A model generated the notes under the pieces. That model was not told where the DNA came from. It did no database searches and was given only the letters and a program-made list of their open reading frames with translations. Positions 11,375 through 19,861 of a DNA stretch of 64,000 nucleotides are shown here, piece by piece (position 1 is the stretch's first letter; each line of letters starts with the position of its first letter). Made by a program: the position numbers and the translations under genes. The DNA comes from Serratia marcescens (GTDB lineage: Bacteria > Pseudomonadota > Gammaproteobacteria > Enterobacterales > Enterobacteriaceae), in contig NZ_JARVZZ010000001.1 in assembly GCF_029846115.1 (NCBI RefSeq), positions 4,464,001-4,528,000 of the forward strand. Reading direction: 5' to 3'.

Positions 11375-11821
11375 TCATCGCCAGGCACTGACGCCTCTTG
11401 CAGAAAAATCAATGGTAGGCATGATGGGTGTTTGGCTGTTCGTGGCATAGAAAAATGCCGAATTCGTAAAAGAATACACCTTTCCGGAAAAATTGATGGT
11501 GACGCGGTTGCCCTCGCCACGGATAGTTGCATCAGCCCGATCCGCCGTCAAAACTGGCGTGCTTTGACTCAGTACGTTGATAGGGTCCCCATCCAGGCTT
11601 CCGTTCAAATAGTAACGATACACATCCGTGTCGGTGGCCCCCGCATTCTGGTACTCGGTGACATAGAGCCAAATTTCGTCGGTCAACTGCTTTTTGCTAT
11701 AGAGCTTATCGTCATAAGTATCGCGGGTGGCATACCAGTACCCCGCCAATCCGACGACCATAACCAACAAAATTGCCGTCAGCAGCCGATGAGCCCATTT
11801 AGTAACCATGCCGATTTGCAT
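11375..11821 (-). CDS. One-helix membrane protein, possible immunity protein
   Basis: A 148-residue protein I do not recognise. It starts MQIGMVTKWAHRL, has one clear hydrophobic helix at about residues 11-26, then a soluble, probably extracytoplasmic domain rich in beta-type residues and ending SARGVSAWR. The ATG at 11821 is preferred over upstream starts: AAGGA lies eight bases before it. Its start overlaps the end of the toxin-like gene by 23 bp. This coupling, and a membrane anchor with outward domain, is what one expects of an immunity protein. The assignment is contextual only. Confidence 0.6.
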   Translation of the reverse strand: MQIGMVTKWAHRLLTAILLVMVVGLAGYWYATRDTYDDKLYSKKQLTDEIWLYVTEYQNAGATDTDVYRYYLNGSLDGDPINVLSQSTPVLTADRADATIRGEGNRVTINFSGKVYSFTNSAFFYATNSQTPIMPTIDFSARGVSAWR

Positions 11822-12191
11822 AATCAATTCCTTGCTTGATCCAATATTGATCCTGAGGGTCATCACCATACGGCGGGCGTTGATACCAATGACTCCATTC
11901 TGGCCGCGATGTTCCTGCTTTTGACTGAGCAAATCCAGCGCCCATCAACAAAATATCTGCGAGAATTCCAGCCGCGGTACCGGTCGCACCATAATTGAAA
12001 TTACCAAAGTTAGCCAATGCGCGATTTTGCTGCTTGTAATCCCAAGGGCCCCGATTTTTTACCTGATGGTAGAACCAATAGTAAGTACCTGGCAACGCCA
12101 TGTTGCGCGGTTACCCCTGCCTGCGCGCCTCACGCAAGTTTCTGGCAAGAACAGTAAAACCGCCTGGCGGCAGTAATGGAATCACGGCCAT
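11799..12191 (-). pseudogene. Orphan polymorphic-toxin-44-like gene with internal TAA
   Basis: The distal frame from ATG 12101 encodes 100 residues (MALPGTYYWFYHQVKNRG..., FGNFNYGATGTAAG, PPYGDDPQDQYWIKQG). These motifs match my recollection of the polymorphic toxin type 44 (Ntox44) domain, a secreted effector module. Upstream and exactly in frame is a 26-codon stretch (MAVIPLLPPGGF..., start ATG 12191) with a textbook AAGGAGGAG ribosome site, then TAA, then three codons before ATG 12101. A single C-to-T change (CAA to TAA) would explain it. Either the gene is inactivated, or translation restarts at 12101. Upstream is a lipoprotein gene, downstream a membrane protein. Confidence 0.7.
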
Positions 12192-12323
12192 AATCTCCTC
12201 CTTGAGAGCCGAATGTAATTTATGGTGCAGAAACCCAACGGCACTCTCTCAAGCGTTATGCCTATCACTTCGCTTCACACACATTGCCGTTCTTGTCATT
12301 TCATTCATCCCTCTTTGGCTTTA

Positions 12324-12800
12324 TTACTCCGCGCTGGCAATAACCTGCAAAATCTTGCCGTCGCTGATTTTCAGCGAGAAACTGCGCTGCCAAAAACGTT
12401 TGGAATCTGCATCCTGAGGATCTACGGTGCTGATTGCCACGGTGTAGGGCACATCGCTCTCAAATGCCTTGAACGAGTATGGGATACATTGGCCGGGCGT
12501 TATCGTCTCAACGGGCTTCGGTGGTAGAGTGGTCCTGCGCCAGAGCTCATGCGTTTGACTATCCAACCGTTGTTCAATAGCAATGCTGACCAGACTGACC
12601 CTGCCACTCTGTGTTGAGTAGGCTTGCGGTAAAGAGAAACAGAGATCATTTCCCCGCAGCGTAATGTCCGCAGCGTAAAAACGTTGCTTTTCAAGCATAC
12701 AGCCACTGAGCAACATCATCATGATGAGGGTATAGAAAGAGCGGGATAGCGTGATCTCGCCTAGCGTCAGCCTTCTGAACGAGCCTCTTGTTGTTATCAT
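12324..12800 (-). CDS. Periplasmic lipoprotein, T6SS-immunity-like
   Basis: A 158-residue lipoprotein: a positively charged N-terminus, a short hydrophobic stretch and lipobox LLSGC near residue 34, then a small domain with NDLCFSLP and PGQCIPYSF cysteines. It resembles the family annotated as putative T6SS immunity periplasmic lipoprotein (recollection, moderate). The start at 12800 is supported by GGAG six bases upstream. It is the first gene of a three-gene minus-strand cluster with the toxin-like gene and the membrane protein. No secretion-machine gene is nearby. Confidence 0.65.
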   Translation of the reverse strand: MITTRGSFRRLTLGEITLSRSFYTLIMMMLLSGCMLEKQRFYAADITLRGNDLCFSLPQAYSTQSGRVSLVSIAIEQRLDSQTHELWRRTTLPPKPVETITPGQCIPYSFKAFESDVPYTVAISTVDPQDADSKRFWQRSFSLKISDGKILQVIASAE

Positions 12801-12873
12801 TATTCACTCCATGAATATAACTTATTGTATTTATTATCTCTTTTTACCCAAGCATTGGCCATCTATTATCCAT

Positions 12874-12902
12874 TAAAAACAAAAAGCCCCCTAAGGGGCT
12901 TC
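12874..12902 (-). terminator. Terminator after the split transketolase operon
   Basis: Stem AAGCCCC / GGGGCTT with a CTAA loop. On the minus strand it is followed by TTTTTGTTTTT, a strong Rho-independent tail. It closes the PTS-transketolase operon. Confidence 0.85.
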
Positions 12903-13009
12903 TCAGTTGATAACGTGTGAGTCATAACTCAGATACTGGGCAGGAAGGTATGTGTTTTATCCAGAGCACCAGACCTCATTCGTTACAGCAGTTGTTATTG
13001 ACTCGAGAA

Positions 13010-13969
13010 CTATTTTTGCAGCAACTGCCCAACAGCCTCCAGAATATGCTCGGCGGTCAGACCGTACTCCTGCTGTAGAAATGCCTGGGTGCCCACCTGG
13101 CCGTAACGCTCCTTCACCCCCACGCGCCGCATCGGTGTCGGGCACTCTTCCGCCAGCACCTCCGCCACCGCCGACCCCAGCCCGTTATGAATGCTGTGGT
13201 TTTCACAGGTGACGATGCGCCCGGTTTTGGCCGCATAGGTTTTGATCAGTTCACGGTCGATAGGCTTGAGGGTGAACATATCGATCACCGCCGCGCTGAC
13301 GCCCTGCTGCGCCAGCATCTGCGCCGCCTTCAGCGCCTCCGCCACCATGATGCCATTGGCAATCAGCGTAATGTCGTCGCCGTCGCGCAGCAGGTTGCCC
13401 TTGCCGATGGTAAAGCGCGAGCCCTCCTGGTAGATGCGCGTCGCCTGCTTGCGAATGGTGCGCACCCAGTAGAAGCCGCGCAGATCCATCAGCTGGCGCA
13501 GAATGTCGGCGAACATGGTGGCGTCGGTCACCTCCAGCACCACCGAATGCGCCAGCCCGCGCACGATGCCCATATCCTCGAACGACATGTGGGTGCCACC
13601 GTTGTGGCAGGCGCTCACCCCTGCGTCGGAGGCGATCACCTTGACGTTGTTGCGCTGATAATCCAGCGACATGAACAGCTGATCGAAACAGCGGCGGCTG
13701 GCGAAGGCGGTAAAGGTATGCACAAACGGCACCCGGCCGGTGAGCGACAGCCCGGCGGCGACGCCGATCACGTTGGCCTCCATGATGCCGCAGTTGATCA
13801 CGTGCTGCGGGTGATCCTTGTGCACGCCGTCCATCGCCATCGAGCTCATCAGATCCGCCTCCAGCGCGATGATCGGCGCGCCCGCCTCAATCTGCCGACG
13901 CACCGCGCCGGCGTAGACTTTGCGCATTTCGACGGCGTCGTTTTCCAACTGCGTCACTACGTTAAACAT
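13010..13969 (-). CDS. Transketolase family, C-terminal subunit
   Basis: A 319-residue protein with the pyrimidine-binding and C-terminal transketolase domains only (GIMEANVIGVAAGLSLTGRV with the catalytic Glu near residue 64; FVHTFTAFASRR; VTCENHSIHNGLGSAVAEV). It needs the N-terminal subunit encoded immediately upstream, with which it overlaps by 8 bp, to form a thiamine-diphosphate enzyme moving two-carbon ketol units. The operon with an ascorbate-type PTS suggests it processes the imported sugar phosphate. Substrate unknown. Confidence 0.9.
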   Translation of the reverse strand: MFNVVTQLENDAVEMRKVYAGAVRRQIEAGAPIIALEADLMSSMAMDGVHKDHPQHVINCGIMEANVIGVAAGLSLTGRVPFVHTFTAFASRRCFDQLFMSLDYQRNNVKVIASDAGVSACHNGGTHMSFEDMGIVRGLAHSVVLEVTDATMFADILRQLMDLRGFYWVRTIRKQATRIYQEGSRFTIGKGNLLRDGDDITLIANGIMVAEALKAAQMLAQQGVSAAVIDMFTLKPIDRELIKTYAAKTGRIVTCENHSIHNGLGSAVAEVLAEECPTPMRRVGVKERYGQVGTQAFLQQEYGLTAEHILEAVGQLLQK

Positions 13970-14813
13970 GGGCGGCCTCCAGTTCGGCGATGGCTTTTTC
14001 GATTTCCTGCTGCACGTCCGGCGTCAGGCGCAGGTGGTGAGAGTTCGACAGGTTTTCCAGATAGGCCACGCCCTGCCCTTTGATGCTGTCGAGCACGATC
14101 GCCAGCGGCCGCTGTTCGCCGCCGCGCACCGGCGCTACCGCCGCCAGCAGCGCCGCGATGTCATCGCCCTTGATGGTCTGCACCTCAAAGCCGAAGGCGC
14201 GGAACTTGGCGGCCAGATCGAACGGTTGGATCACCTCGTCCAGCGCGCCGTCCAACTGTTGCTTGTTGTAATCGATGAACAGCGTCAGGTTGTTCAGATT
14301 GTGGTGGGCGATAAACTGGAACGCCTCCCAGCACTGCCCTTCATTCAGTTCCCCATCGCCGAGGATGCTGAACACCCGATTGCGGCGCCCCGCCAGCCGA
14401 TGGGATAACGCCATGCCGGCGGCGATCGACACGCCCTGTCCCAGCGAACCTGTGGTGGCGTCCACGCCGCGCGTTCGCAGCCGGTCCGGGTGGCTTGGCA
14501 GACGCGTGCCGTTCTGGTTGAGGGTCTTCAGCTCCGCCAGCGGGAAGTAGCCCTTGATCGCCAGCGTGCTGTACAGCGCCGGGCCGGCGTGCCCTTTCGA
14601 CAGCACGAAATCATCGCGCTCCGGCCAGTCCGGATCCGCCGGATCGATGCGCATCACGCTGCCGTACAGCACCGCCAGCGTCTCCACCACCGACATGCAG
14701 CCGCCGTAGTGGCCGAAGCCCAGCCCGGTCAGCGCTTTCAGCGTTTCCAGGCGGATCGCCCGCGCCAGGATATGCAGCTCTTCAATTTCCGTTTCGCTCG
14801 TTGTGTAGTTCAT
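13962..14813 (-). CDS. Transketolase family, N-terminal subunit
   Basis: A 283-residue protein holding the ThDP pyrophosphate-binding half of transketolase. Visible are SKGHAGPALYSTLA, GSLGQGVSIAAGMA and the GDG-NEG signature in LGDGELNEGQCWEAFQF followed by the Asn-containing DYNKQQLDG. The two-subunit arrangement is common in sugar catabolic operons. It starts at 14813 with GAGG upstream, 13 bp after the PTS IIC stop, and overlaps the C-terminal subunit. Confidence 0.9.
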   Translation of the reverse strand: MNYTTSETEIEELHILARAIRLETLKALTGLGFGHYGGCMSVVETLAVLYGSVMRIDPADPDWPERDDFVLSKGHAGPALYSTLAIKGYFPLAELKTLNQNGTRLPSHPDRLRTRGVDATTGSLGQGVSIAAGMALSHRLAGRRNRVFSILGDGELNEGQCWEAFQFIAHHNLNNLTLFIDYNKQQLDGALDEVIQPFDLAAKFRAFGFEVQTIKGDDIAALLAAVAPVRGGEQRPLAIVLDSIKGQGVAYLENLSNSHHLRLTPDVQQEIEKAIAELEAAHV

Positions 14814-14826
14814 CAGTCTGCCCTCG

Positions 14827-16206
14827 TTATTTCTCGACGCGGTCAGCGGCCGGCGCGCCTTTGCGTTTTCCCAGGAAGTTATGCGCCACCAACAGCGCGA
14901 ACACGGCGACGATCGCCAGCATGATCATCTCCTTCGACATAAAGCGCGCCATGTTGCCCAGCAGGATGCCGATCACGCCGAAGTCGGCGTCGGAGAAGGT
15001 GGTGTTGGCAAAGCCCAACGCCCCCAGCACCGGCAGCAGCAATACCGGCAGGAAGGTGATCAGCAGCCCGTTGGCGAAGGCGCCCAGCATCGCGCCGCGC
15101 CGCCCGCCGGTCGCGTTGCCGAACACCCCGGCGGTAGCGCCGGTGAAGAAGTGCGGCACCACGCCGGGCAGGATCAGCACCATCTTCAGCTGCCCCAGCA
15201 GGAACAGCCCGGCCAATCCGCCAAGGAAGCTGAACAGGAAGCCGATCAGCACCGCGTTGGGGGCATAGGGATAGACCACCGGGCAATCCAGCGCCGGCCG
15301 CGCGTTAGGCACCAGCTTTTCCGAGAAGCCGGTGAACGCCGGCACGATCTCCGCCAGAATCAAACGCACGCCTTGCAGGATGATGAACACCCCGGCGGCG
15401 AAGGTGATGGCCTGAATAATCGAATACACCAGGTAGTTCTGGCCGCCGCTGAGCTCGCTTTCCACATAGGCCCGGCCGGCGCAGATCGCCAGGATCAGGT
15501 AGATGACGATCATGGTCATCGAGATCGAAATGGAGCTGTCGCGCAGGAAGCTGAGGTTTTTCGGCAGGTTCATCTCTTCGGTCGAGCGCGAGTTTTTACC
15601 CACCTTCGAGCCGATCCAGCCGGACAGCACGTAGCCCAGGGTGCCGAAGTGGCCGAAGGCGATATCGTCATTGCCGGTGATGCGGCGCATATAGCGCTGG
15701 GCGATCGCCGGGAAGAACGCCATCACCAGCCCCAGGGTCAGCGCGCCGGTAAACACCAGCTGCACGCCCTCGAAGCCCGCCACCGTCAGGATGATGCCGA
15801 TCATGCAGGCCATGTAGAAGGTGTGGTGGCCGGTCAGGAAGATGTATTTCAGCCGGGTGAAGCGCGCCACCACGATATTCGCCACCATGCCGAATGCCAT
15901 GATCAGCGCGGTGGAGGCGCCGTATTTCTCCAGCGCGATGGAGACGATCGCTTCGTTATTCGGAATGATGCCCTGAATATTGAACGCATGTTCGAACATG
16001 CCGCCTAGCGGATTGAGCGACCCGACCAATACCGTGGCGCCGCCGCCCAAAACGATAAAGCCGAGAATGGTTTTTACCGTGCCTTTCACCACGTCGGAAA
16101 ACGATTTCTTTTGCGCCAGCAAACCGATCAGCGCAATAAGCCCGACCAGCACCGAAGGCACCTTTAATATATCCACCACAAACTTAAGCGTTTCCTGGAT
16201 AAACAT
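14827..16206 (-). CDS. Ascorbate-type PTS permease IIC (UlaA/SgaT family)
   Basis: A 459-residue integral membrane protein with about ten hydrophobic segments (FVVDILKVPSVLVGLIALIG near the start; PGVVPHFFTGATAGVFGN in the middle), typical of UlaA/SgaT. The family imports L-ascorbate or related sugars with phosphorylation. The real substrate is not proven: the operon lacks ula catabolic genes and has transketolase instead. The start ATG at 16206 is chosen because GAGG sits five bases upstream; a GTG two codons earlier is less likely. Confidence 0.88.
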   Translation of the reverse strand: MFIQETLKFVVDILKVPSVLVGLIALIGLLAQKKSFSDVVKGTVKTILGFIVLGGGATVLVGSLNPLGGMFEHAFNIQGIIPNNEAIVSIALEKYGASTALIMAFGMVANIVVARFTRLKYIFLTGHHTFYMACMIGIILTVAGFEGVQLVFTGALTLGLVMAFFPAIAQRYMRRITGNDDIAFGHFGTLGYVLSGWIGSKVGKNSRSTEEMNLPKNLSFLRDSSISISMTMIVIYLILAICAGRAYVESELSGGQNYLVYSIIQAITFAAGVFIILQGVRLILAEIVPAFTGFSEKLVPNARPALDCPVVYPYAPNAVLIGFLFSFLGGLAGLFLLGQLKMVLILPGVVPHFFTGATAGVFGNATGGRRGAMLGAFANGLLITFLPVLLLPVLGALGFANTTFSDADFGVIGILLGNMARFMSKEMIMLAIVAVFALLVAHNFLGKRKGAPAADRVEK

Positions 16207-16229
16207 ATCCACCTCGCCAATCGTTTTAT

Positions 16230-16511
16230 TCAGATGATTGAGTGGGCTTCGAAGTAAGCGCGCAGCTTGGCTTCCAGCTCATTAATGTCGATGATGTTGC
16301 TGATCACCACCAGCTGCTGGGCCGGTACGCTGGCGCTGTCGGCGATGTCTTTCGCCATCACGAACACGTCGGCGGCGCCGGGGGTGGCGGACGACAGATC
16401 GGAATGTTCGACCTCGGCCTCCACGCCCATCTTTTTCAGCACCTTTTTAATGTTCATTTCCACCATAAAACTGCTGCCGAGACCGGAACCGCAAATCGCC
16501 ATGATTTTCAT
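16230..16511 (-). CDS. PTS IIB subunit (ascorbate-type)
   Basis: A 93-residue PTS IIB. The P-loop MKIMAICGSGLGSS carries the phospho-accepting Cys7. It passes phosphate from IIA to the sugar bound by IIC. ATG 16511 is preferred to GTG 16520, since AGGTGG is properly spaced only for the former. Between IIA and IIC genes in one operon. Confidence 0.9.
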   Translation of the reverse strand: MKIMAICGSGLGSSFMVEMNIKKVLKKMGVEAEVEHSDLSSATPGAADVFVMAKDIADSASVPAQQLVVISNIIDINELEAKLRAYFEAHSII

Positions 16512-16603
16512 AATATCCACCTGTTGAATTTAGCGTGTAGGGTAGCGCCGCCGGTCATATTCCCGGCGTTGTTAGCATTAATAGTGTTCCTGGTGATTAA
16601 GCG

Positions 16604-17047
16604 TTAATAGCGGGCGATAATATCCTCGATTTGCCGTTTATCTTTGGCGTGAAATAACGCCTCCATGGCCTGATTGTCTGAAAATAATTCCGCCAGTTGC
16701 GAAATCAACTCGATGTGGCTGTCGCCGTCGGGCGCCGAAAGCATCACCACCACCTGAACCGGATCGTTATCTGCGGAATGAAAGTTCACCCCCTGATGGA
16801 TCTTCAACAGCGATAATCCCAGCGCGTTGGCGCCCTCTTCGGGCCGGGCGTGCGGCATGGCGATGCCCGGCGCCAGAACAAAGTAAGGGCCGAGCTTCTC
16901 CTGCTGATGAAAGATGGCCGTCAGGTAATTCGGCGTAATCACGCCGTCTTGCAGCAGCGGCTGCGCACTCAGCGTTACCGCCTGGCGCCAGTCCTCCACC
17001 CGTTCGCACAGCTGTATATGATCGGCGGTCAGCCACTCTTTCAGCAC
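16604..17047 (-). CDS. PTS IIA subunit (mannitol/fructose-ascorbate type)
   Basis: A 147-residue PTS IIA domain protein. The phospho-accepting histidine is His66 in LAPGIAMPHARPEEG. First gene of the operon: the start is GTG at 17047 with AGGAGG five to six bases upstream. A gap of about 90 bp separates it from IIB. Control by the divergent LacI-type regulator and by CRP is likely from the sites seen upstream. Confidence 0.9.
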   Translation of the reverse strand: MLKEWLTADHIQLCERVEDWRQAVTLSAQPLLQDGVITPNYLTAIFHQQEKLGPYFVLAPGIAMPHARPEEGANALGLSLLKIHQGVNFHSADNDPVQVVVMLSAPDGDSHIELISQLAELFSDNQAMEALFHAKDKRQIEDIIARY

Positions 17048-17132
17048 GTTACCCTCCTAAAGGTTGATGGTTTCGGCCGGTGATTAATTCACCGACGACG
17101 CTAAAACTTTAATCAACCCCTCCCGGCCACAC

Positions 17133-17148
17133 AGTGATGGATATCACA
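17133..17148. promoter_or_regulatory. CRP-like site upstream of PTS operon
   Basis: AGTGATGGATATCACA matches the CRP consensus (TGTGA-N6-TCACA) with one half-site mismatch. It lies about 85-100 bp upstream of the IIA start and next to the AGCGCT operators, a common arrangement for catabolite-controlled PTS operons. Confidence 0.65.
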
Positions 17149-17150
17149 AA

Positions 17151-17198
17151 GATAGCGCTACCAAAGCGCTATCATGCAGATCTGTGATAGCGCTATCA
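17151..17198. promoter_or_regulatory. Operator cluster, AGCGCT palindromes
   Basis: Three AGCGCT-centred sites: GATAGCGCTACC (centre about 17156), AAAGCGCTATCA (centre about 17167) and the perfect palindrome TGATAGCGCTATCA at 17185-17198. Centre spacings are about 11 and 24 bp. LacI-family operators are CG-centred palindromes, so these are likely targets of the divergent LacI-type regulator. Confidence 0.75.
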
Positions 17199-17357
17199 AA
17201 ACGCCGCGCCGCGGCATAGCGTTAACCACAATTTTTTCTCGCTCTTTCGGGTAACGGGGTAGAATGTGCCGCATACGGGGATCGTCGAAGCCGCGCCGTC
17301 GGCTTCCCGCCCTCACCATTTTTATGCGCCGCGCGCGCATTTCAGTCGGGATTAGGC

Positions 17358-18377
17358 ATGTCGATCGGTAAAAAACGACGCAGCACGGGCAGGGTGACGT
17401 TGGCTGACGTAGCGCAGCTGGCAGGCGTCGGCACCATGACGGTGTCGCGCGCGCTGCGCACGCCGGAGCAGGTTTCAGACAAACTGCGCGAGAAGATTGA
17501 AGCCGCGGTAAGCGAACTGGGGTATCTGCCCAACCTGGCCGCCAGTTCGCTGGCGTCGGCCTCGTCCTACACCATCGCCATGGTGGTGCCCAGCCTGTCC
17601 GAATCCGGCTGCGCCGAGATGTTCGCCGGCCTGCAGAAAGTGCTGCAGCCGGCCGGCTATCACATCATGCTGGCGGAATCGCAACATCACCTCGAACGCG
17701 AAGAGAAATTGCTGGAGACCCTGCTCTCTTACAACCTGGCGGCGGCGGTGCTGCTCAGCGTCGAGCATTCGCAAAACGCCCGCAACGCGCTGATCGCCGC
17801 CAACATTCCGGTGGTGGAGATCGGCGCCGTGCGCGCCGACCCGATCGACATGAGCATCGGCATCGACTACGTGGCGGCCATGTACCAGCTGACGCAAACG
17901 GTGATCGCCAGCGGCTATCAGAACATCGGGCTGCTGTGCGCCAACCAGGAACAGTGGATTTTCCAGCAGCACCTGCAGGGCTGGCACAAGGCGCTGCTGC
18001 GCAACCATATGTCGCCGCATCGGGTGATCAACGCCGCGCAGCCCGCCAGCTTCAGCACCGGCGCGCAGCAGCTGCCGGAATTCTTGCTGGCCTGGCCGGA
18101 GCTGGACGCGCTGGTGTGCGCCTCGGACGAACTGGCCGGCGGCGCGCTGTATGAATGCCACCGGCGGCGCATCAAGGTGCCGGACAATCTGGCGGTGGTG
18201 GGGTTCGGCAACAGCGAGTTCAGCCGGGTCTGCCAGCCGCCGCTGACCACCATGACCATTCCGCATCGCGACATCGGCATTCAGGCCGGCCAGGCGCTGC
18301 TGGCGCGGCTGAACGAGCAGCCCTGGCTGCCGGCAGGCTCCCTGCCCGCCACGCTGTGCCGCCGCGACAGCTGCTGA
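17358..18377 (+). CDS. LacI-family transcription regulator
   Basis: A 339-residue regulator: LacI helix-turn-helix and hinge at residues 14-65 (VTLADVAQLAGVGTMTVSRAL), then a periplasmic-binding-protein-like sensor domain (AMVVPSLSESGCAEMFAGL; VVGFGNSEFSRVCQPPLTT). It is divergent from the PTS-transketolase operon with AGCGCT operators between, so it probably represses that operon and itself until the sugar (phosphate) is present. The ligand is not known. Confidence 0.9.
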   Translation: MSIGKKRRSTGRVTLADVAQLAGVGTMTVSRALRTPEQVSDKLREKIEAAVSELGYLPNLAASSLASASSYTIAMVVPSLSESGCAEMFAGLQKVLQPAGYHIMLAESQHHLEREEKLLETLLSYNLAAAVLLSVEHSQNARNALIAANIPVVEIGAVRADPIDMSIGIDYVAAMYQLTQTVIASGYQNIGLLCANQEQWIFQQHLQGWHKALLRNHMSPHRVINAAQPASFSTGAQQLPEFLLAWPELDALVCASDELAGGALYECHRRRIKVPDNLAVVGFGNSEFSRVCQPPLTTMTIPHRDIGIQAGQALLARLNEQPWLPAGSLPATLCRRDSC

Positions 18378-18388
18378 ATCCGCGCCAT

Positions 18389-18416
18389 AAAAAAAGCCGG
18401 TCGATGACCGGCTTTC
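18389..18416. terminator. Bidirectional terminator, LacI regulator / yfcD
   Basis: Stem AAAGCCGGTC / GACCGGCTTT with a three-base loop. An A run precedes it and TTTCTC follows. It serves the convergent regulator gene (+) and yfcD (-). Confidence 0.82.
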
Positions 18417-18431
18417 TCACGCGTTGGCGTC

Positions 18432-18977
18432 TCAGTGGTTGTCGAGCGGCTTACCGTAATCCTGCTCGTTGTTGCGCGTCAGCCACAGCGACAGCGCCTT
18501 CAGCGAATCCGGGGTAAACTCGTCGCAGCGCGCGGTGATCTCTTCCGGCGTCAGCCAGCACACCTCGGCCACTTCTTCTTCCTGCAGCGCGAACGGGCCG
18601 TGCGAAACGCAGCTGAACAGCGCGCCCCACACCCGGCACTGCTCTTCTTCGAAGTAGAACAGACCGTGTTCGGCGAAAGGCACGCCGGCGATACCCAGCT
18701 CTTCTTCCGCCTCGCGGCGCGCCGAGTCCAGCACATTTTCACCGCTTTGCACTACGCCACCCGCCGTCGCGTCCAACCAGCCCGGGTAGAAGTCCTTGAT
18801 CTCGGTGCGACGCTGCACCAGAATTTTTCCCATCCCATCATGCACCACAATATAGGTAGCACGATGACGCAGCCGCTCCGCCCGCATCTGTTGACGACTG
18901 GATTGCGCGATCACCTCGTTTTGCTCGTCGACGATATCAACCCATTCGGTATCTGCAGCCTGACCCTGTTCCGCCAT
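18432..18977 (-). CDS. yfcD: Nudix hydrolase YfcD
   Basis: A 181-residue Nudix protein related to isopentenyl-diphosphate isomerase-like hydrolases. The Nudix box is [24 protein letters not shown] at about residues 67-90 (the REAEEELG helix carries the metal-binding glutamates). Nearly identical to E. coli YfcD in length and in [18 protein letters not shown]. Substrate unknown. Confidence 0.93.
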   Translation of the reverse strand: MAEQGQAADTEWVDIVDEQNEVIAQSSRQQMRAERLRHRATYIVVHDGMGKILVQRRTEIKDFYPGWLDATAGGVVQSGENVLDSARREAEEELGIAGVPFAEHGLFYFEEEQCRVWGALFSCVSHGPFALQEEEVAEVCWLTPEEITARCDEFTPDSLKALSLWLTRNNEQDYGKPLDNH

Positions 18978-19076
18978 CCTCTAAAACCTTCTATTTTGGC
19001 GCGATGCATCCCGCGCGCTGGTTAATCAATGAGTGTTTTTCAAAGATTTTTATTGTGTGTGTATAAATTAGTGCGT

Positions 19077-19628
19077 TTAGCGTGTTAACGCCACCTCCGC
19101 GACGACCTTGCCGTCGTCGAGCGTCAGCACGCGCAAAGTGCCCCGATCCAACATGCCGTAGCTGGCCGGAAAGCCCCTTTTGGGGATGCTGACCGAGCCC
19201 GGATTGAAGCAATAGATCTCACCCTGCCGCTCCGCCTGCGGCAGATGCGTATGGCCGTAGGCCAGGACGTCACCGCGGGATAACGGCGGCAGTGCCGAGG
19301 GATGATAAAGGTGACCGTGGGTCAAAAACAATCGTCTTTTTTGCAGTAAAACCTGTTGCCAGGGCGCCTCGATGGGAAATGTCAGCAGCATCTGATCGAC
19401 CTCGCTGTCGCAATTGCCGCGAACGGCGATGATCTTGTCGCTATAGCGATTCAATCGTTCGGCAACCTGAGCGGGCTGATACCCGGCCGGCAGCGCGTTG
19501 CGCGGGCCGTGATTCAGCAAATCACCCAGAAGAATCAGCCAGTCGGCGCCGTTTTGTTCAAACAATTCCAGCACGCGTTCGGTGGCCGGCAGCGATCCGT
19601 GAATATCCGAGGCGAACATCAGCTTCAT
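19077..19628 (-). CDS. yfcE: Phosphodiesterase YfcE
   Basis: A 183-residue calcineurin-like metallophosphoesterase. All metal motifs are seen: SDIHGS, ILLGDLLNHGPRN, RGNCDSEVD, THGHLYHP and YGHTHLPQ. The E. coli enzyme hydrolyses artificial phosphodiesters and needs Mn; the natural substrate is unclear. About 100 bp downstream of yfcD's start side, same strand. Confidence 0.94.
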   Translation of the reverse strand: MKLMFASDIHGSLPATERVLELFEQNGADWLILLGDLLNHGPRNALPAGYQPAQVAERLNRYSDKIIAVRGNCDSEVDQMLLTFPIEAPWQQVLLQKRRLFLTHGHLYHPSALPPLSRGDVLAYGHTHLPQAERQGEIYCFNPGSVSIPKRGFPASYGMLDRGTLRVLTLDDGKVVAEVALTR

Positions 19629-19861
19629 AACCTTGTCCTATAGAGGGAAATAAGCGCCATTTTACCGCGACGGCGCCGTGCGGCAAACCGCCGCCCGCCC
19701 CGGTGGAGAATTGTGATCCAACCGCGCAGATAGCATCGGACGAATCCCACATAGCCTGCTATCCTTAGCTGCTATTGTTGGATCTCTGATATACCTTTGT
19801 GCGCGGCGAAGACCGCAGCAACGTGTAATGAATTACAGATCACCTTACCGCAGGAGGCAAC

